Both the position numbers and the translations under genes were made by a program. From Hexactinellida sp. DTS-2022 (lineage: Eukaryota > Porifera > Hexactinellida): 64,000 bases of DNA. The notes beneath the pieces are model-generated. The model was given only the letters and a program-made list of their open reading frames with translations. It made no database searches and had not been told where the DNA came from. Shown here piece after piece: positions 28,571-41,300 of the stretch. Each line of letters starts with the position of its first letter. Within the stretch, counting starts at the first letter, position 1. The stretch spans positions 5,208,001 through 5,272,000 of the forward strand of contig JAPNXP010000014.1 of NCBI GenBank assembly GCA_028753945.1, given 5' to 3'.

Positions 28571-31500
28571 ATGGCTTTATCGCTTCGTACCAACACTGAG
28601 GTGGTGCTTACTCCCTACAGCGATAAGCGAGTGCAGGTTGAGTCAACAGAGATATTACGCAGCATAGAGCTCATTAACCAGAGCCTGTCCCTATTCCCTA
28701 ACGCCTGCAGACCCGAGGCTCTCCCCATTATAAGCAGCCTGTCCGCTGCTCTCTCGCAGATAGACAGAGAGTGCCGGCTGGCACACGAGACCCTGGAGTC
28801 GGAGACGATCCGCTCCAGCGCCCTCAGATACAAGTTCGACAACATGCCGGCTGCCATACAGAGCGAGATCCTAGCCGTGGTGCTATCGGCTAGGATGTCC
28901 AACAAAGCGCTTATTGACGCGTTACAAGAGAAGCTGAGGGCTATGGAGGAGGAAATGGAGCGACTGGATAAAGATAAGGAAATTACAGACCTCCACACCT
29001 CAGTTCTAGTGCCCACCATGAAGACTCTGAAGAGAGAGTACGATTCTGCTATCGACTATCTCAATGACATGCTCACTATGAGGTAGGTATTAGGTAACGA
29101 TTACACTTAATTTCCTATAATTGTTTATAAGATATTGTAGAAATTCTTATCGTTATTAGTAGAATGCAATTTCTAATTACTCCCATTGTGTATTGCCACA
29201 TAACAGATTGTCTATTGTTTGTTGAAAGTTTTGGTTTCGCTGAAAACAGTTGGTTATTTTGAATGAATTCAATAAATGAACACATACGATTTAACCTTTT
29301 AACTCTACTAGATTCCTACCACTGCATTGTCCGAGGAAATAAGTTTACTTTATTCACCAATAGAGATATGTTTTAATAGGAAATATACAAAATTTGAAGT
29401 GTACAGTTATATAGGGAGATTATACAAATCACATATTAAAACACCTCCATATACTACAGTACACTTTTACAATAGAGGGTAGCTGGCTACAGTCGCTACC
29501 CCACACTGATTGTCGCCGTTACGAAGCATCTTTATGTATCCATGATTGCCCCATACAGTTCCCCAGCTGTTCTTAACAAGCCAGTATTCCTGATTATTCT
29601 CTACCCCATATCCCACCCCCAGCACTCCATGGTCCAGCTGCTCGCTGCTACAGCCTGACTCCACGTAGACTCCGCTTCGGTAGAATTGGAATGAAGACTC
29701 AGACGCGTCGATAGCCATAGAGACAGGGCCCTGCGTCGCCATGGCAACCTGTAGGCTGTATTCGTCTCCGCTTGGAATGTCTACATAGCTGGATAGCGTA
29801 GTAACGGAATCTTCGGAATGGTATCTGCACTTGTACTGCACGCCTTCGTAAGGATAGCTCGCTTCCGAGTCTATTCCCCCGTTGTTCTTTATGTACTCGA
29901 AAGCGTAGTCCATCAACCCGCCTGAACATCCCTGGTTCCCGAAGGCGTTGGAGCAGTCGAGCAGGTTCTGCTCCGACAATGAGACCAGACTCCCAGCTGA
30001 TCGATACAGCTGTCCCTCCAGAGCCCCCGTGGTGCTGAATGCCCAGCAAGACCCGCACTGCCCCTGGCTCTTAACAGCTGTTACGTACCCCTCCGATGTC
30101 CAGTTAACAGACTCCGCTAAAGAGCCCAGTTTAAGCGGGGGGAGGAATTTAATTCCTTTGCGCTGTGGTTTCTTATACGAATTGGATAGATACATGCTCT
30201 TGAACTCCTCGTGAGTAAGATCGCCAAACGCGTTCATTCCTAGTTTATGCGATTTGGTAGAATCAGAGTTATGTGAGTTGATAGTTTCCCAGTTTATTAG
30301 CCACGTTTGGAACCTGTGTTCCTCCTCCCTTACAGTCCGGTACTCCTTAGAATGCTCCTTCTTCCACTCCTCCCATTGCAGCCACTGTCTTAGCAGCTCC
30401 TCTGTGTGCTCCATGGCTCTGCCCAGCCCGCTGGTAGAAACTGCAGGCAGCGCGTTAGTGCTTATACTGAGAGTCAGTATGATTGCAGTAATAATTATAC
30501 TCCACATGTTGCCTCCTGCTAGCTTCCTTGCTGTATCGCTGTATTGCTTCTACGCGGCCTGCGTTGTTATTTATTCCAGCAGAGAGAGAAGCCACTCTCT
30601 CTGACTGACACATCGATACCTTACGCAGATGCCTATCTGTATTCATTCCAATTAGAAACTAGTTTGCTGGAAGCTCTACTATCTCCTCTAATTGTACTTG
30701 TGTAGATTAGTTCATCGAGTACTATGTTGGTGTAATCGGTGAAGTAACTGTTATGAGTGGGAATTACAGAGCAAATTATATTTGACTCCGCTTAATAGTC
30801 ACCTCGGGACCAGGTTACTTTGACCCGATTAAGCGGAGAAATCTATTAACCGAAAATATTTTAAGCCAAACTGTCATTCCGTCTTATAAATCTTGCAATA
30901 TTTTGACCCGATTAAGCGGATAAATCTATTAATAACCGTTGACTCTATGAAGCTGAGTCGACTGTAACTAGCTGTTACTATTCGCATAGGTCTGAGATCC
31001 AGATCTCCCTCAATGAAGCGAGGGAGGGTCTGGAGGAGATCAACAGAGACCTGTCTGAGCTCGTTGTGCGCCTAGCACAGCTGCAAGAGGATTTGAAGAG
31101 CGACACGGAGCAACACAGCCAGCTGAGACTCAGTCTGACTTCTCAGCTGAAAGATACGATTGAGAACAGGAACGCGCATCGGAAATGCAATGCGATATCG
31201 GAGCGGGACCAGCTGTTGGTGCGCGAGGAGCTGAGTGACAGCGAGACGGAGCTCCTCAGACAGAGACGCAGGCTCAAGAGGGCAGAGGAGAATATGGCGC
31301 ATGCCAGGGCCACACTGGGCATGCTGGACAGCGAGAGCGAGAGCTGCTCTCTGCTGCTGCAGACGTACTCTGCTAGGATCCCAGAGCTGAGAGGCAAGCG
31401 AACAGCTGTGAGGAGAGACATGCAGGAGAAGCAGGATAAATACCAGGTAACTACTGCTTACAGTCTCTCTATTAGCTAATAGTTCCTATCTGTTGTTAGA

Positions 31501-33038
31501 CGGATATCTCCAGTCTCTGCGGTGAGGTAGCAAAGATAGATGGAGAGAACGAACAGCTGAGAGTTACTAAGAAGAGACTGGAGAAGGAAGTGCGGGCGGT
31601 AGAGCGGTCTAGCAAGTCTGTGCATAACGAGCTCTCCGTTATAAGAGACGTGGAGAGGAGGTCTAAGAACTCTCTGATCACAGAGGCTGACGAGGCTACA
31701 CGCCTGAGACAGGAGAATGTAGAGCTGGAGACCAGATACGAGAACCTACAGGCAAGTCACTCACATGTACAGTAGAGATCGTTCTTATTATCCGGGACTT
31801 GAATACTTTTGTATAGGCTAAGGTTAGCCGATATCCTTAGCCGATATTTCGTCTTATCAGTCTTCGTATTTACAAGACTCTACTGTTATATAATGCGTGC
31901 AATGTGACTATAATCACTATATTAATATTTCCGTAGGATACCCATTCTGCTGGTATCGTGTCTATGCGAGACCGGGTGTCCCGGTCTAAGGATCAGCTGG
32001 AGAAGCGCACCGAGGAGCGACAGAGCATTGAGACGCGTCTGCAAACCCTGCAGGCCAGCTACCAGGCCAAGCGCGAGGAGGAAGCCGCATTCGTTGCTGC
32101 TTCCAACCAGCGTATGGCCACAGCACAGGAGGACCTGTCGGGCTATGCTGACGAGACCGAGGGGTTAGAAGAGAGAACAGCTGAGCTCTCTCTCGGGCTG
32201 GCCGGCTTACGGGGCCAGCTAGAGAGGGAGAGCGGGGAGTTCCATAGACAGTGGGAATCAGACTGTGCGGCTGTTAGCGCGCTGAGGAGCGCTATAAGCA
32301 GTGTAGGTGCAGAGCTGGGACAGCTGGAGCCCGACAGGAGGGAGCGGGAGGAACAGCTGGAAGAGGTCATGGAACAGCTGAGAGCAGCTAATGACCAGTA
32401 CAAACTGGTGCAGGATAAGGTGAGTAGTAGTGATACATCTGTTGTTGTTGTTGTTAAGTATTGAAACATAGATAATCGAGCTTAAAACCCAGAAGTCAGG
32501 CCTGAATGAGAGGATCCAGAGAATCCTGAGCGAGACTAGCGCATTGCGGTGCATGCAGGAGAGTCTGAGAGTTGAGATTCTAACCAAGAGGGCAGATACC
32601 AAGGAACTGATCAGTGAGTATTCGACTGAAGCTATTCAGCTGGAGACCTCTCTCTGGGAGGCAGCCAACAAAGTCAGCGCAGTTCAAACGCAAAACGGTC
32701 ACTTCAGAGACACGATATCCCGGCTGTCTCTGCACCAGAGAGAGATGCTCTCAGTGGTGTCTGGTCGCGAGGAGACGCGGGGCCAGCTGTTAGGGGAGAT
32801 GCGGGAGTACAGACGGAGACTGCGTCTGGACTGGCGAGAGGACCAGAGTCTCGAGAGAGCCGCCGGCCTCCGAGACAGAGAGGTGCTGGAGCACATGTCT
32901 CGGTTCTCAGAAGTGGCGGCTGATAGGAGGGACAAGCTGAGCTCTGTGTGCGACGGTATGCGAGCGGAGCTGGCTCTGCTGAGGACACACCTGGAGACGC
33001 TCTGTTCCACCTCTCATAGCGATAACACTCTGTTGTAA
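28571..33038 (+). CDS. Long coiled-coil protein (5 exons; CCDC175/CCDC178-like?)
   Basis: Exons 28571-29082, 30990-31446, 31500-31751, 31937-32419 and 32472-33038, with consistent phases, give 756 residues that are almost entirely heptad-rich, charged coiled coil after residue 60. Intron 1 (1,907 bp) contains the whole cathepsin L gene on the other strand. Intron 3 uses a GC donor (CAG|GCAAGT); no GT donor keeps the frame. The N-terminal 170 residues have an [15 protein letters not shown] segment before the long rod. Size and shape recall CCDC175/CCDC178 or axonemal coiled-coil proteins, but coiled coils mislead and I do not claim orthology. A cytoskeletal or ciliary role is possible but unproven. 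Confidence 0.75.
29083..29466. other. Intron sequence 5' of nested cathepsin L
   Basis: The first 384 bp of intron 1 of the coiled-coil gene, AT-rich. It must also hold the 3'UTR of the antisense cathepsin gene. No other feature was recognised. Confidence 0.5.
29467..30507 (-). CDS. Cathepsin L-like cysteine protease, nested in an intron
   Basis: A 346-residue preproenzyme. It has a signal peptide (about 1-19), an I29 propeptide with ERFNIN-type spacing and the GxNxFxD motif (residues 90-96), then a C1A papain domain. Catalytic residues are Cys154 (GQCGSCWAF), His293 ([11 protein letters not shown]) and Asn313 (KNSWGTVWG); the oxyanion Gln is Q150. Cathepsin L is the lysosomal or secreted endopeptidase of this group. 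The usual Asp of the mature N-terminal VDWR is Asn here (VNWTSEG), creating a possible glycosylation site. Single exon, entirely inside intron 1 of the coiled-coil gene on the opposite strand. Confidence 0.93.
   Translation of the reverse strand: MWSIIITAIILTLSISTNALPAVSTSGLGRAMEHTEELLRQWLQWEEWKKEHSKEYRTVREEEHRFQTWLINWETINSHNSDSTKSHKLGMNAFGDLTHEEFKSMYLSNSYKKPQRKGIKFLPPLKLGSLAESVNWTSEGYVTAVKSQGQCGSCWAFSTTGALEGQLYRSAGSLVSLSEQNLLDCSNAFGNQGCSGGLMDYAFEYIKNNGGIDSEASYPYEGVQYKCRYHSEDSVTTLSSYVDIPSGDEYSLQVAMATQGPVSMAIDASESSFQFYRSGVYVESGCSSEQLDHGVLGVGYGVENNQEYWLVKNSWGTVWGNHGYIKMLRNGDNQCGVATVASYPLL
30508..30989. other. Intron sequence upstream of cathepsin L
   Basis: A 482-bp stretch between the cathepsin start codon and exon 2 of the host gene, containing the cathepsin promoter region and the repeats at 30786-30932. 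No ORF is supported. Confidence 0.5.
30786..30932. repeat. Inverted and direct copies of an ATTAAGCGGA element
   Basis: CTCCGCTTAAT (30786-30796) is the exact complement of ATTAAGCGGAG (30828-30838), enclosing 31 bp. The segment 30819-30849 is repeated at 30902-30932 with 30 of 31 identical bases. The termini resemble those of short pogo/Tigger-like MITEs. The arrangement suggests one element plus a solo or truncated second end. Confidence 0.65.
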
Positions 33039-33148
33039 CCCGCACCCCTGTACCCCATGCTGTATTAGTATATTCTGGTTATTATAACTTGGGTCTACAG
33101 TCTCTATTTACTCTAATACACTGTATAGTATGCATATTAGTGATTAGT

Positions 33149-36100
33149 ATGGCTAGTGAGAACACGGAGCATCGCTCCATTCAGATAATACAGAATGAGA
33201 TAACAACGCTCATCACCTCAATGCGGAAAGTATCGACCTCCCGCTGGGGCACATCCTCCACAGTCCGCAGTGTCGACGAGGAGCCAGACGAGTTCCTGAA
33301 GAGTCTCTACTCGCTACGCACCGTCGTGACGTCTCTGTCGAGTCTATACGAACTGGACTGCAGCGCGCTGCTGGCTCCGTTCATAGGGATTATTCGCGAC
33401 GAGAGCATATCGGGGTACATCACGGGGCTGGCACTGCTCAGTCTGAACAAGTTCATTATATACGAGATAATCAGTGTGAATTCAAAAGGTAGTAACTATG
33501 CTATAGGGTTATAATGGGGAGTTAACCGGTGTTGTGTAGGTATTATGGAAGCTCTGGACACTCTCGCACACGTAATAACACACACGCGGTTCCAGGGAAG
33601 CGAGCAGTCGAAAGATGAAGTTGTTCTCGTCTGGATTTTGACCATTCTAAGGAACCTGATCACCAGCCCCCTGGGCGTGTTCCTATCCAACGAGAACGTG
33701 TGCGAGTGTCTGCAGTCCTGCTTCAGAATCTGCTTCGAGTTCCGCTTCTCGGAGCTGCTGCGCAAGGACTCGGAAGAGACGCTTAACGACCTGTTACGTC
33801 ACGTCTTGCGGCGGGTGCAGGACTTCACGGAGGAGAGCCGCTCCGAAAGCGAGCAGGAGGTCACCCTGCAGAGGGAGAACATGTCCGACTCTACCTCCTA
33901 CACTGGGGACAGCGAGCCCTGCTCCGAGGACATGGGACGGGGCAACGAGGAGAGTGCTGCGGAGAAAGCGGAAGACAATCCTTCTAATGGAATTATAGGT
34001 AAGCACTAGTCCAGCGATTCCCAACCGTGGACCCCTATAGTCATTCTGTGGACCCCAGGTTGGGAACCACTGCATTAGCCCATGGTTATAAAGGTATTAT
34101 TACTCCTTGTTAGAAGACACGGATATTCAGATAAGCTCGGAGCCCCCTGCCTTCCCAGAGCCCTACACGCTCTCCAGGGACCCGCCAGACCAGATGCCTA
34201 ACGCAGCTGAAACAGTTAATAACTCAGACTTACAAGCACAAGCTAAGGAGAGGGCTCCCTACATTCCTTATGGACTTCCCTGTATCAAGGAGTCGATACG
34301 ATTCCTGTCCTCTCTCATCAATCCGTTCGATAAGAGAAACACTACTCAAATGCTCAAGATTGGTTTGAATCTTATGAAGGCTGTTTTAGAGAATCTGCCT
34401 CCAAACCTAGACTGTTTTCCTTCTCTCGTTAAGCTGATACAGGACAACGTATGTCGGTATTTGGTATTCCTAATGCGTCATGACAGTCTTCAGATATTCG
34501 TTAGTGTGCTACAGAACTCTTACATCTTGTTCACAACTTACCGGAGTTTCTTGAAGCTTCAACTTGAAATATTCTACACTAAACTGATGGAAATGGTTAG
34601 CAATGAAAAGCTATTTTTTGCAAAGAAAGAGCTTCTAATGGAGTTTTTGGTGCTAATATTGAATTCGCCAAACTTTGTGAGGGACATTTATATTAACTAT
34701 GACTGTTGTTTGTATCAGAAAAATCTATTCGAAGACACAAGTATTTTCCTTTCAAACCTTTCAAACTTACAAAATGGCTTGTCCACACTTCATATGCTGG
34801 CTTGTGAAGCTGTTGTTAACATATCGCGAAATATCGCACGTCACCACACTCTCACCGCACAATCTAACCTTATTGATTCAGACGCGAGTAACGCCCAATT
34901 AGACTCGTCTAAACCGCGAAAACTAACACCAGAGGACGCTGTCAACATTCGCTCTATCAAGAAAGAGCTGCTCGCTGGGAGTGTGGCATTTAACGAAAAG
35001 CCCTCCGAAGGAATAGAATACTTTATTTCCCACAAACTTCTGAAGGACCCCCCTGAACCTATGGAAATAGCAGTTTTGCTCAAAAGGAATCCTTGGCTCG
35101 TTAAGAAATCAATCGGTAAGTAGAGCAACTAATTTTATGAGTAGTCTAATAATGCGTTTGTATAGGTGAGTACCTCTGTGATAGAAAGCTCGAACTAATC
35201 CTGACTGAGTTTATCAAACAGTTCGACTTCAATGGCCTACCACTGGTATCAGCTGTGCGAGAATTCAACCAGTCCTTCCGTCTGTCCGGCGAGGCCCCCG
35301 TTATACAGCGGGTAATGGAGATATTCTCTGATTACTGGCTGGAGGAAAACGAGAATGGGATCGGGGCTGTTTTCGTGAATGTCGACGCTATATTCGTGTT
35401 GACATACGCGATTTTAATGCTGAACACTGATCAGCATAATCCTGAGGTGAAAGACCCGATGAGTTTAGAGGCGTTCAATCGTATACATCGCGATATGAAC
35501 GGCGGTAAGAACTTCCCTGCTGAGCTCTTGAAGGATATCTACACTGAGATTAAGGAGAACGAGATTGTGATCCCAGAGGAGAAGGGGGGAATTGTGTTAG
35601 ACGAACATCTCTGGAAAATGGCTAGCAAGCACTCGACTAGCCCAGAGGCTCAGTTTTATGATTTTTTCCCCTCTCTAATTCCTGAGTATGACAAAGATAT
35701 ATTTGGGCTCGTTTGGCGCCCGACAATCTCTGTTTTATCCTTCATGTTTGAGAATGCTACTTCTGAGCCAATCATCCTCAAAGCCATTGAAGGCTTCAAG
35801 CAGTTGAGTTTAGTTTCCTCACATTTCAACCAACCTTTCATACTCGACAAGGTCATACACACAGTGTGTAACTTCTCGTACATGTTGAGCCCCGTGGAGA
35901 GCTTAGAGGACTTCGTTTTGCTCTTCGGATCCAGCAGCCATGCTAAACTCTCTACGAATGCCGTGTTTGACATCTGTACAGCTCATGGCAACGTCATGCG
36001 AGACAGTAAGTAGATTATATATTGTAGTATTTAACAATGCTAGATGTTACTTCATTCTACTAATAAACTGAGTTTTTGGGGCTTTATTCGTATTAAAGTT

Positions 36101-38175
36101 AAAACTCTTTCATTTATTTAGGTTGGAAGGACATTCTCCTCTGTTTATTCCGTATTTACTCTTGCCAACTGTTCCCCATCGAGCTCCTGAGCGTAGAGAA
36201 CTACCTGTCGGAATATGAGGAGACAATCTGCTATACAGAGATCGGTGGCAGCAAACAGGACGCTTCAATAATTTCTTCTATCCTCTCTTATATGACTTCT
36301 GATAGCCAACGCGTTCCCAATGCAAACGAATTGAAAGCAAAGGAGTCAGCATTAGAGTGCATACGCAACTGCAATATTGACAAACTGTTACAAGATACTA
36401 AGTATTTATGTCTACCATCTCTACAAGATTTGATAAGATCTCTGATTGTCTTCAGTCAAAATAACCAAGAAACGATGACTCATGCTGATGAAGAAAAGTC
36501 CATTTTTTTCCTAGAATTGCTCGTTAAAATAACTACAACGAATAGGGATAGAGCTGCCTCCTTCTGGCAGGAATTGGAAACGCATTTGTTTTCCTTAATT
36601 CTGAATGGAATGTCCTCTCTTCGCTTCTGTGAGCGAGCAGTGATATCTCTGCTGCAGGCGATCAACAGTCTCTTCTCAATGGGGTCTATGAGTGAGAGGG
36701 CCCTGCAGTCTCTCAAGATATTTCTGTGTGTCCCTCAGACGCTGCTTGCCGAAATAGGCGCACAGTTGTTGGCCGGCATTAGACGGATAATCTCAACCAG
36801 ACACCTGTTGGTTCGTAGGGTGCACGACTGGTCTGTAATATTCGCAATTGTAGAGCTCACTGGGTCTGGCTGTTGTCCGGACTTGGTTTCGTTTCGCAAT
36901 GAGCTGGCTCGTACCACCAGCGACATATCTAGACTCAGCCAAAAGATCTTACAAGTCCCTTGGGAGTTCTCTCTCGACCCCAAGGACCGCCTAACTCTGT
37001 GTCCAGTTCCTTTCAAATTCACCTCCTGTTTGGACTCGTATCAACAAGCATTGACTCTATTGAGCTCTCTCCTACTGGATCATTGCCCCGCACTGTCTAC
37101 CACAAACATACTAGCATTCACTCACGCGGTTAGGACGTTCGCAGAGGTGACCTCACACTTGCCGCAGAGCCAGGATTCTGTGAACGCTCGCTCACCCGAG
37201 GCTAATCCGAATTCCAATCTGTTCTCTGCCCCTTTCTGGGAGAAGGAGCAGCAGAAGTGTCTGGACATCCTACTCGTGACGTTTAACCACGTGCACGAGA
37301 TCTGCACTCAGATTGCGCTGGAAGAGTTCCAATACTCGCCAGACGGTATGAATGTGGATTTGAAGCGCATCGCGTGGGTTAAGGGCTACTGTCCGCTCTT
37401 GCAGGGCATGGCTAACCTCGCGACTGCGCGCAATCGTAACCTGAGACAGTCTGCATTCAATGTCCTACAGAAGTCTCTCTTGTCTCCGCACCTGTCAGAC
37501 ATGCATGCTAGGAACTGGCTCTACTGTCTGGAGAGAGTATTCTTCCCTCTGCTAGACCACCTCCTTAAGGTGGACAAGTACACCACGCGGTCTGCCTTAG
37601 AGGAGACCCGAACCAGGTCCGTAACAATTCTGTGCAAAGTGTTCTTGCAGCACCTGACGAATCTACAGGCATTACCAGAGTTCGTGAACTTGTGGCTGAG
37701 AATACTTGACTACATGAAACAGTACATGCTGCTTGAGAACTCAGACCTGCTCTGTGAGGCGATCCCGGAGTGTCTTAAGAACATGCTCCTGGTAATGAAG
37801 ACAGCTGATATATTCGAGAGTCCTAATTTCCAGCACAATAACAAGTCTCTTTGGGATAACTCATGTCAAATTATTCACGAGTTCTTACCAAATTTAATTG
37901 AGGAACTGTTCCCAAGTCAGTCCAATGCAAAGCCGGTTTCGAATACAAAACAAATTGAACCTAATTCTCCAGTTAGGAGTCCACTCACGGACATCAGTCA
38001 ATCGGACATTGACGGTATGGACCAAGTTATTATAATTCAACCTCCTTTGCCTCCTATTCAAAGCAAGGAAGTAAATACCACAACACAACAACAACAACAA
38101 CAACAAACTGAGTCCAATGAATTTGAAAACGACCCTCCTCCATTTGAAGAAACTAACCATTATGACGCCACATGA
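33149..38175 (+). CDS. GBF1: Golgi brefeldin A-resistant guanine nucleotide exchange factor 1 (5 exons)
   Basis: Exons 33149-33488, 33540-33998, 34114-35115, 35166-36005 and 36122-38175, all in matching phase 1, give 1,564 residues. GBF1 is the Sec7-domain exchange factor for ARF1/4/5 at the cis-Golgi and ERGIC. DCB/HUS domains come first (EVVLVWILTILRNLITSPLG, YIPYGLPCIKESIRFL). The Sec7 domain in exon 4 carries the catalytic glutamic finger in FRLSGEAPVIQ (about E643) and VLTYAILMLNTDQHNP. HDS repeats follow, with SDLLCEAIPECLKNMLLVM near the end. The C-terminal tail has a poly-Gln run (CAA repeat near 38086-38105). Human GBF1 is 1,859 residues; the linkers here are shorter. Intron 2 contains a hAT-like MITE. 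TAG lies 1 nt before the ATG. Confidence 0.96.
34004..34080. mobile_element. hAT-type MITE remnant in GBF1 intron 2
   Basis: The 61-bp element 34012-34072 begins CAGCGATTCCCAACC and ends GGTTGGGAACCACTG. These ends are inverted repeats with two mismatches and match the CAGTGGTTCCCAACC terminus of many hAT elements. The flanking 8-mers CACTAGTC (34004-34011) and CATTAGCC (34073-34080) agree at 6 of 8 positions, as expected for an aged hAT target-site duplication. Confidence 0.75.
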
Positions 38176-38354
38176 TACATTGTTACTCAGATGTTGATTT
38201 CATGCTCTATTATTCCTATTTATAGCTCAATGGGCATTTCTTAGTGTACTGACTAGTATATGCTGTCAATAGTAGAGAAATTAATGTATATAATATTGTT
38301 AATCAGCTGATAGTAAACTTATTTACAATATGGAGATCTTACGTAGAACTTTCA

Positions 38355-41300
38355 ATGCCTAAAAGGGGCAAGAATAGAGATGGGGTCTCGAAACACAAAC
38401 GGCAGCAGGATCATATGCAGAACAATCAAATGAGAAAAGCTCTGCGGAGACAGAGACAAGCAAGGCAATTTCTCGATGAAAATGACAAATCTTTCATTAG
38501 TCTTAACCTGCAGCTGAGCACACGGGGTCTCAAGCTAAAGCAGATCTTAGGGGATGGGTAACAAATACTACATTCTATATTTGTGTTGTTGTTTACTTGT
38601 TGTTGTTTAGGAACTGTTTATTCCGCGCATTAGCTGACCAGTACGAGCAGGACAACACGAAGCACTGGCAGTACAGAGCACAGGTCTGCCAGTTCCTACT
38701 GGACCATGCACCGGACTTTAGACCCTTTGTGGAAGATGGGATGAGTTTGGAAGCATTTGGTAAGCCCACGGGATCTCTATTAACAACTGTCCATGTATAT
38801 GTAGCTACTTGGTCCCCCCCCCCCCCCCTTACTATTGTTTGCAAGCTATGGACCCAATTAGACGTAGAGTGCTTGTTCTGTATGGATCCCAAACAGGCAC
38901 TGCTGAGGACCTGTCAGAAGAGCTCGGCACCTTGCTACGAAACAGGCAGTTTAAGACGCAGGTATCTCCAATGGACAGCTACCCTATGCAAGAGCTTATT
39001 GGGGAGACAGCTGTGGTGTTCGTGTGTTCTACCACTGGACAGGGGGAAGAGCCGGATAACATGAAGCTGGCCTGGAGGTTTCTCCTCAGACGAGAACTGC
39101 CGACTAATTCTTTGGAGAACTCTCTGTATGCCGTTATAGGCTTAGGAGACTCCTCTTATCTCAAGTTTAATTTCGTAGCCAAGCGTCTCGACAAACGGCT
39201 TACACAGCTAGGAGCCACCTCTTTCTTCCCGCTAGCGTTAGCTGACGAGCAGCATGAGGTGGGGCTAGATGCTGTAGTGTTGCCTTGGATTTCTGGAGTT
39301 TGTTCGAGTTTACTGTCCTTGTACCCACTGCCTATTGGGATCGAAATGGTCCCAGACACTATGTTGCCTCCCCCTAAGTATAACATAACAATTGTCCCCA
39401 GTTCATCGAGTAAACAGGTTCCTCTGCCCCCTTCTCATAACTCCCAATACAACCCAGCACTTCTAAAACTTAAGTCGAATGCTAGAGTCACGCACGAAGA
39501 TCATTTTCAAGACACCAGACTGGTTATAATAGACTCGAGCGGTTCTACCGCACACTACTCCCCCGGTGACGTCGCCATCGTGCTGCCTCGTAACTCCAGA
39601 GAGGTAGCAGAGGAGTTCATAGCTCTGCTCAGTTTAGATCCGAACACTAACATCTCCATTACACCCACCGAACCTACGCGCCCTGCCCCCTATAACATCC
39701 CGAGTGTGTGCGCCCTAACAGAGCTAGCCTACTGCGTAGACCTGACCAGCAGGCCCCGGCGGTCCTTCTTCGGTCTACTCAGCAAGCTGTCGTCCGATCA
39801 GCTGGAGAGGGAGAGGCTGGCAGAGTTCGCGTCGTCTTTGGGACAAGATGATCTGTTTGACTATTGCTATAAACCGAGGAAGACCTTATTGGAAGTTCTA
39901 CAGGACTTCCCCAATACATCTCCTTTCATTCCATTGACTTATATTATCGATCTTGTGCCAGCTATCAAGCCGAGAGCTTTCTCGATCGCTTCTTCTCCGC
40001 TAGTCCACACTGGCGAAATTCATCTGCTGGTCGCCAGGGTTGAATACAGAACGAAACTATTAAAGCCCAGACTAGGTCTCTGTTCGAATTGGCTTGCGAA
40101 CTTAACTCCAGGGGATCTTATTCCGCTTTCGGTGAAACATGGCACTTTCCAATTGTCTCGGTTTCCTGCGACAGTTCCTTACGTTATGGTGGGCCCCGGC
40201 ACCGGGGTAGCGCCCTTTAGATCCATCATAGCTCAGAGGTGCTTTCAAGGCTTTAGGGATAATTATTTATTTTTCGGCTGTCGATATAGTTCAATGGATT
40301 TCTACTTTGAAAACGAATGGCATTATTTGGAGAGTAAAGATAATTTGAGAGTTTTCCCGGCTTTTTCTCGTGATGCAGCACACAAGACCTATGTTCAAAA
40401 CAAAATTGCTGAAAATAAGCAATTACTTGTGCAGTTATTGAACAATAATTGTATGGTATTAATCGCCGGCAATGCTAAAGAGATGCCGAGTGGTGTGTTG
40501 GCAGCTTTCAGATGTATTATAAAAGAAATAAATGCAAGCACTGACATTGAAGCTGAGGATAGCATCCAACTCCTAATCAAGCAGGGGAGAATTCAGATGG
40601 AAACTTGGAATTAATTGTTTTGACTGTCAGTATATGATATGTGGCTGCCTGTTGATTAATTGCTCAGGGGATGGTGACGAAACTTGTATTCGCTACTATG
40701 GTCGATACGGGTATTATTGTGCGCTATAAGTTAGCAGATACATATATAATAGGAAAACTCTCCTTTAGTAAAAGAGCTTTCAAAAGATGGTGTGTTTGGT
40801 GGGAACGAAACTCTAGTTGCTTTCTCTCGGCTTCGCTCGGTAGATATAGTTATTCACCAATTGGACGAGATGCCTTGGGTAATAGAAGCTAATCCGGGGG
40901 TAGCGGCTAAGGTCGCGATACACCTGGCGTATCACAATGAAGAGGATCACTATTCGTCTGTCGTGCCAGCTCTCCAGGGGGCGGATAAGAGACCGCAGAC
41001 AGTTAAAGTGAATATTATATACGGTATGGGATATTCCCACACATATTTACCAGCTTTATTGTTAACAGATACAGAGTCATGTCTCGGTTCAGTCTCGAGA
41101 AAAGTCTGCTAAAACAGTCCGGCCAACTCATCACGAAGCGGACAATAGCTCAAAAGACGCCAAACCTCGTCCGACAAATAAAATTGATAATTCCGATCTT
41201 CCTCAACCTAATATTTTCTCGACTGTCGGGGGGTCTAATGCCCTACCAGATTTTGATGACTTGTATATTCAAGTCCAACTAGCTACAGGTTGTCAAGTGA

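Noticed and set aside
28571..33038. Coiled-coil gene named as CCDC178 or CCDC175 outright
   Set aside because: Heptad-rich sequence gives misleading resemblance; size and shape alone do not justify a symbol.
38086..38105. CAA repeat near the GBF1 end as a CRISPR or regulatory repeat
   Set aside because: It encodes a poly-Gln run in frame within the GBF1 tail; simple codon repeat.
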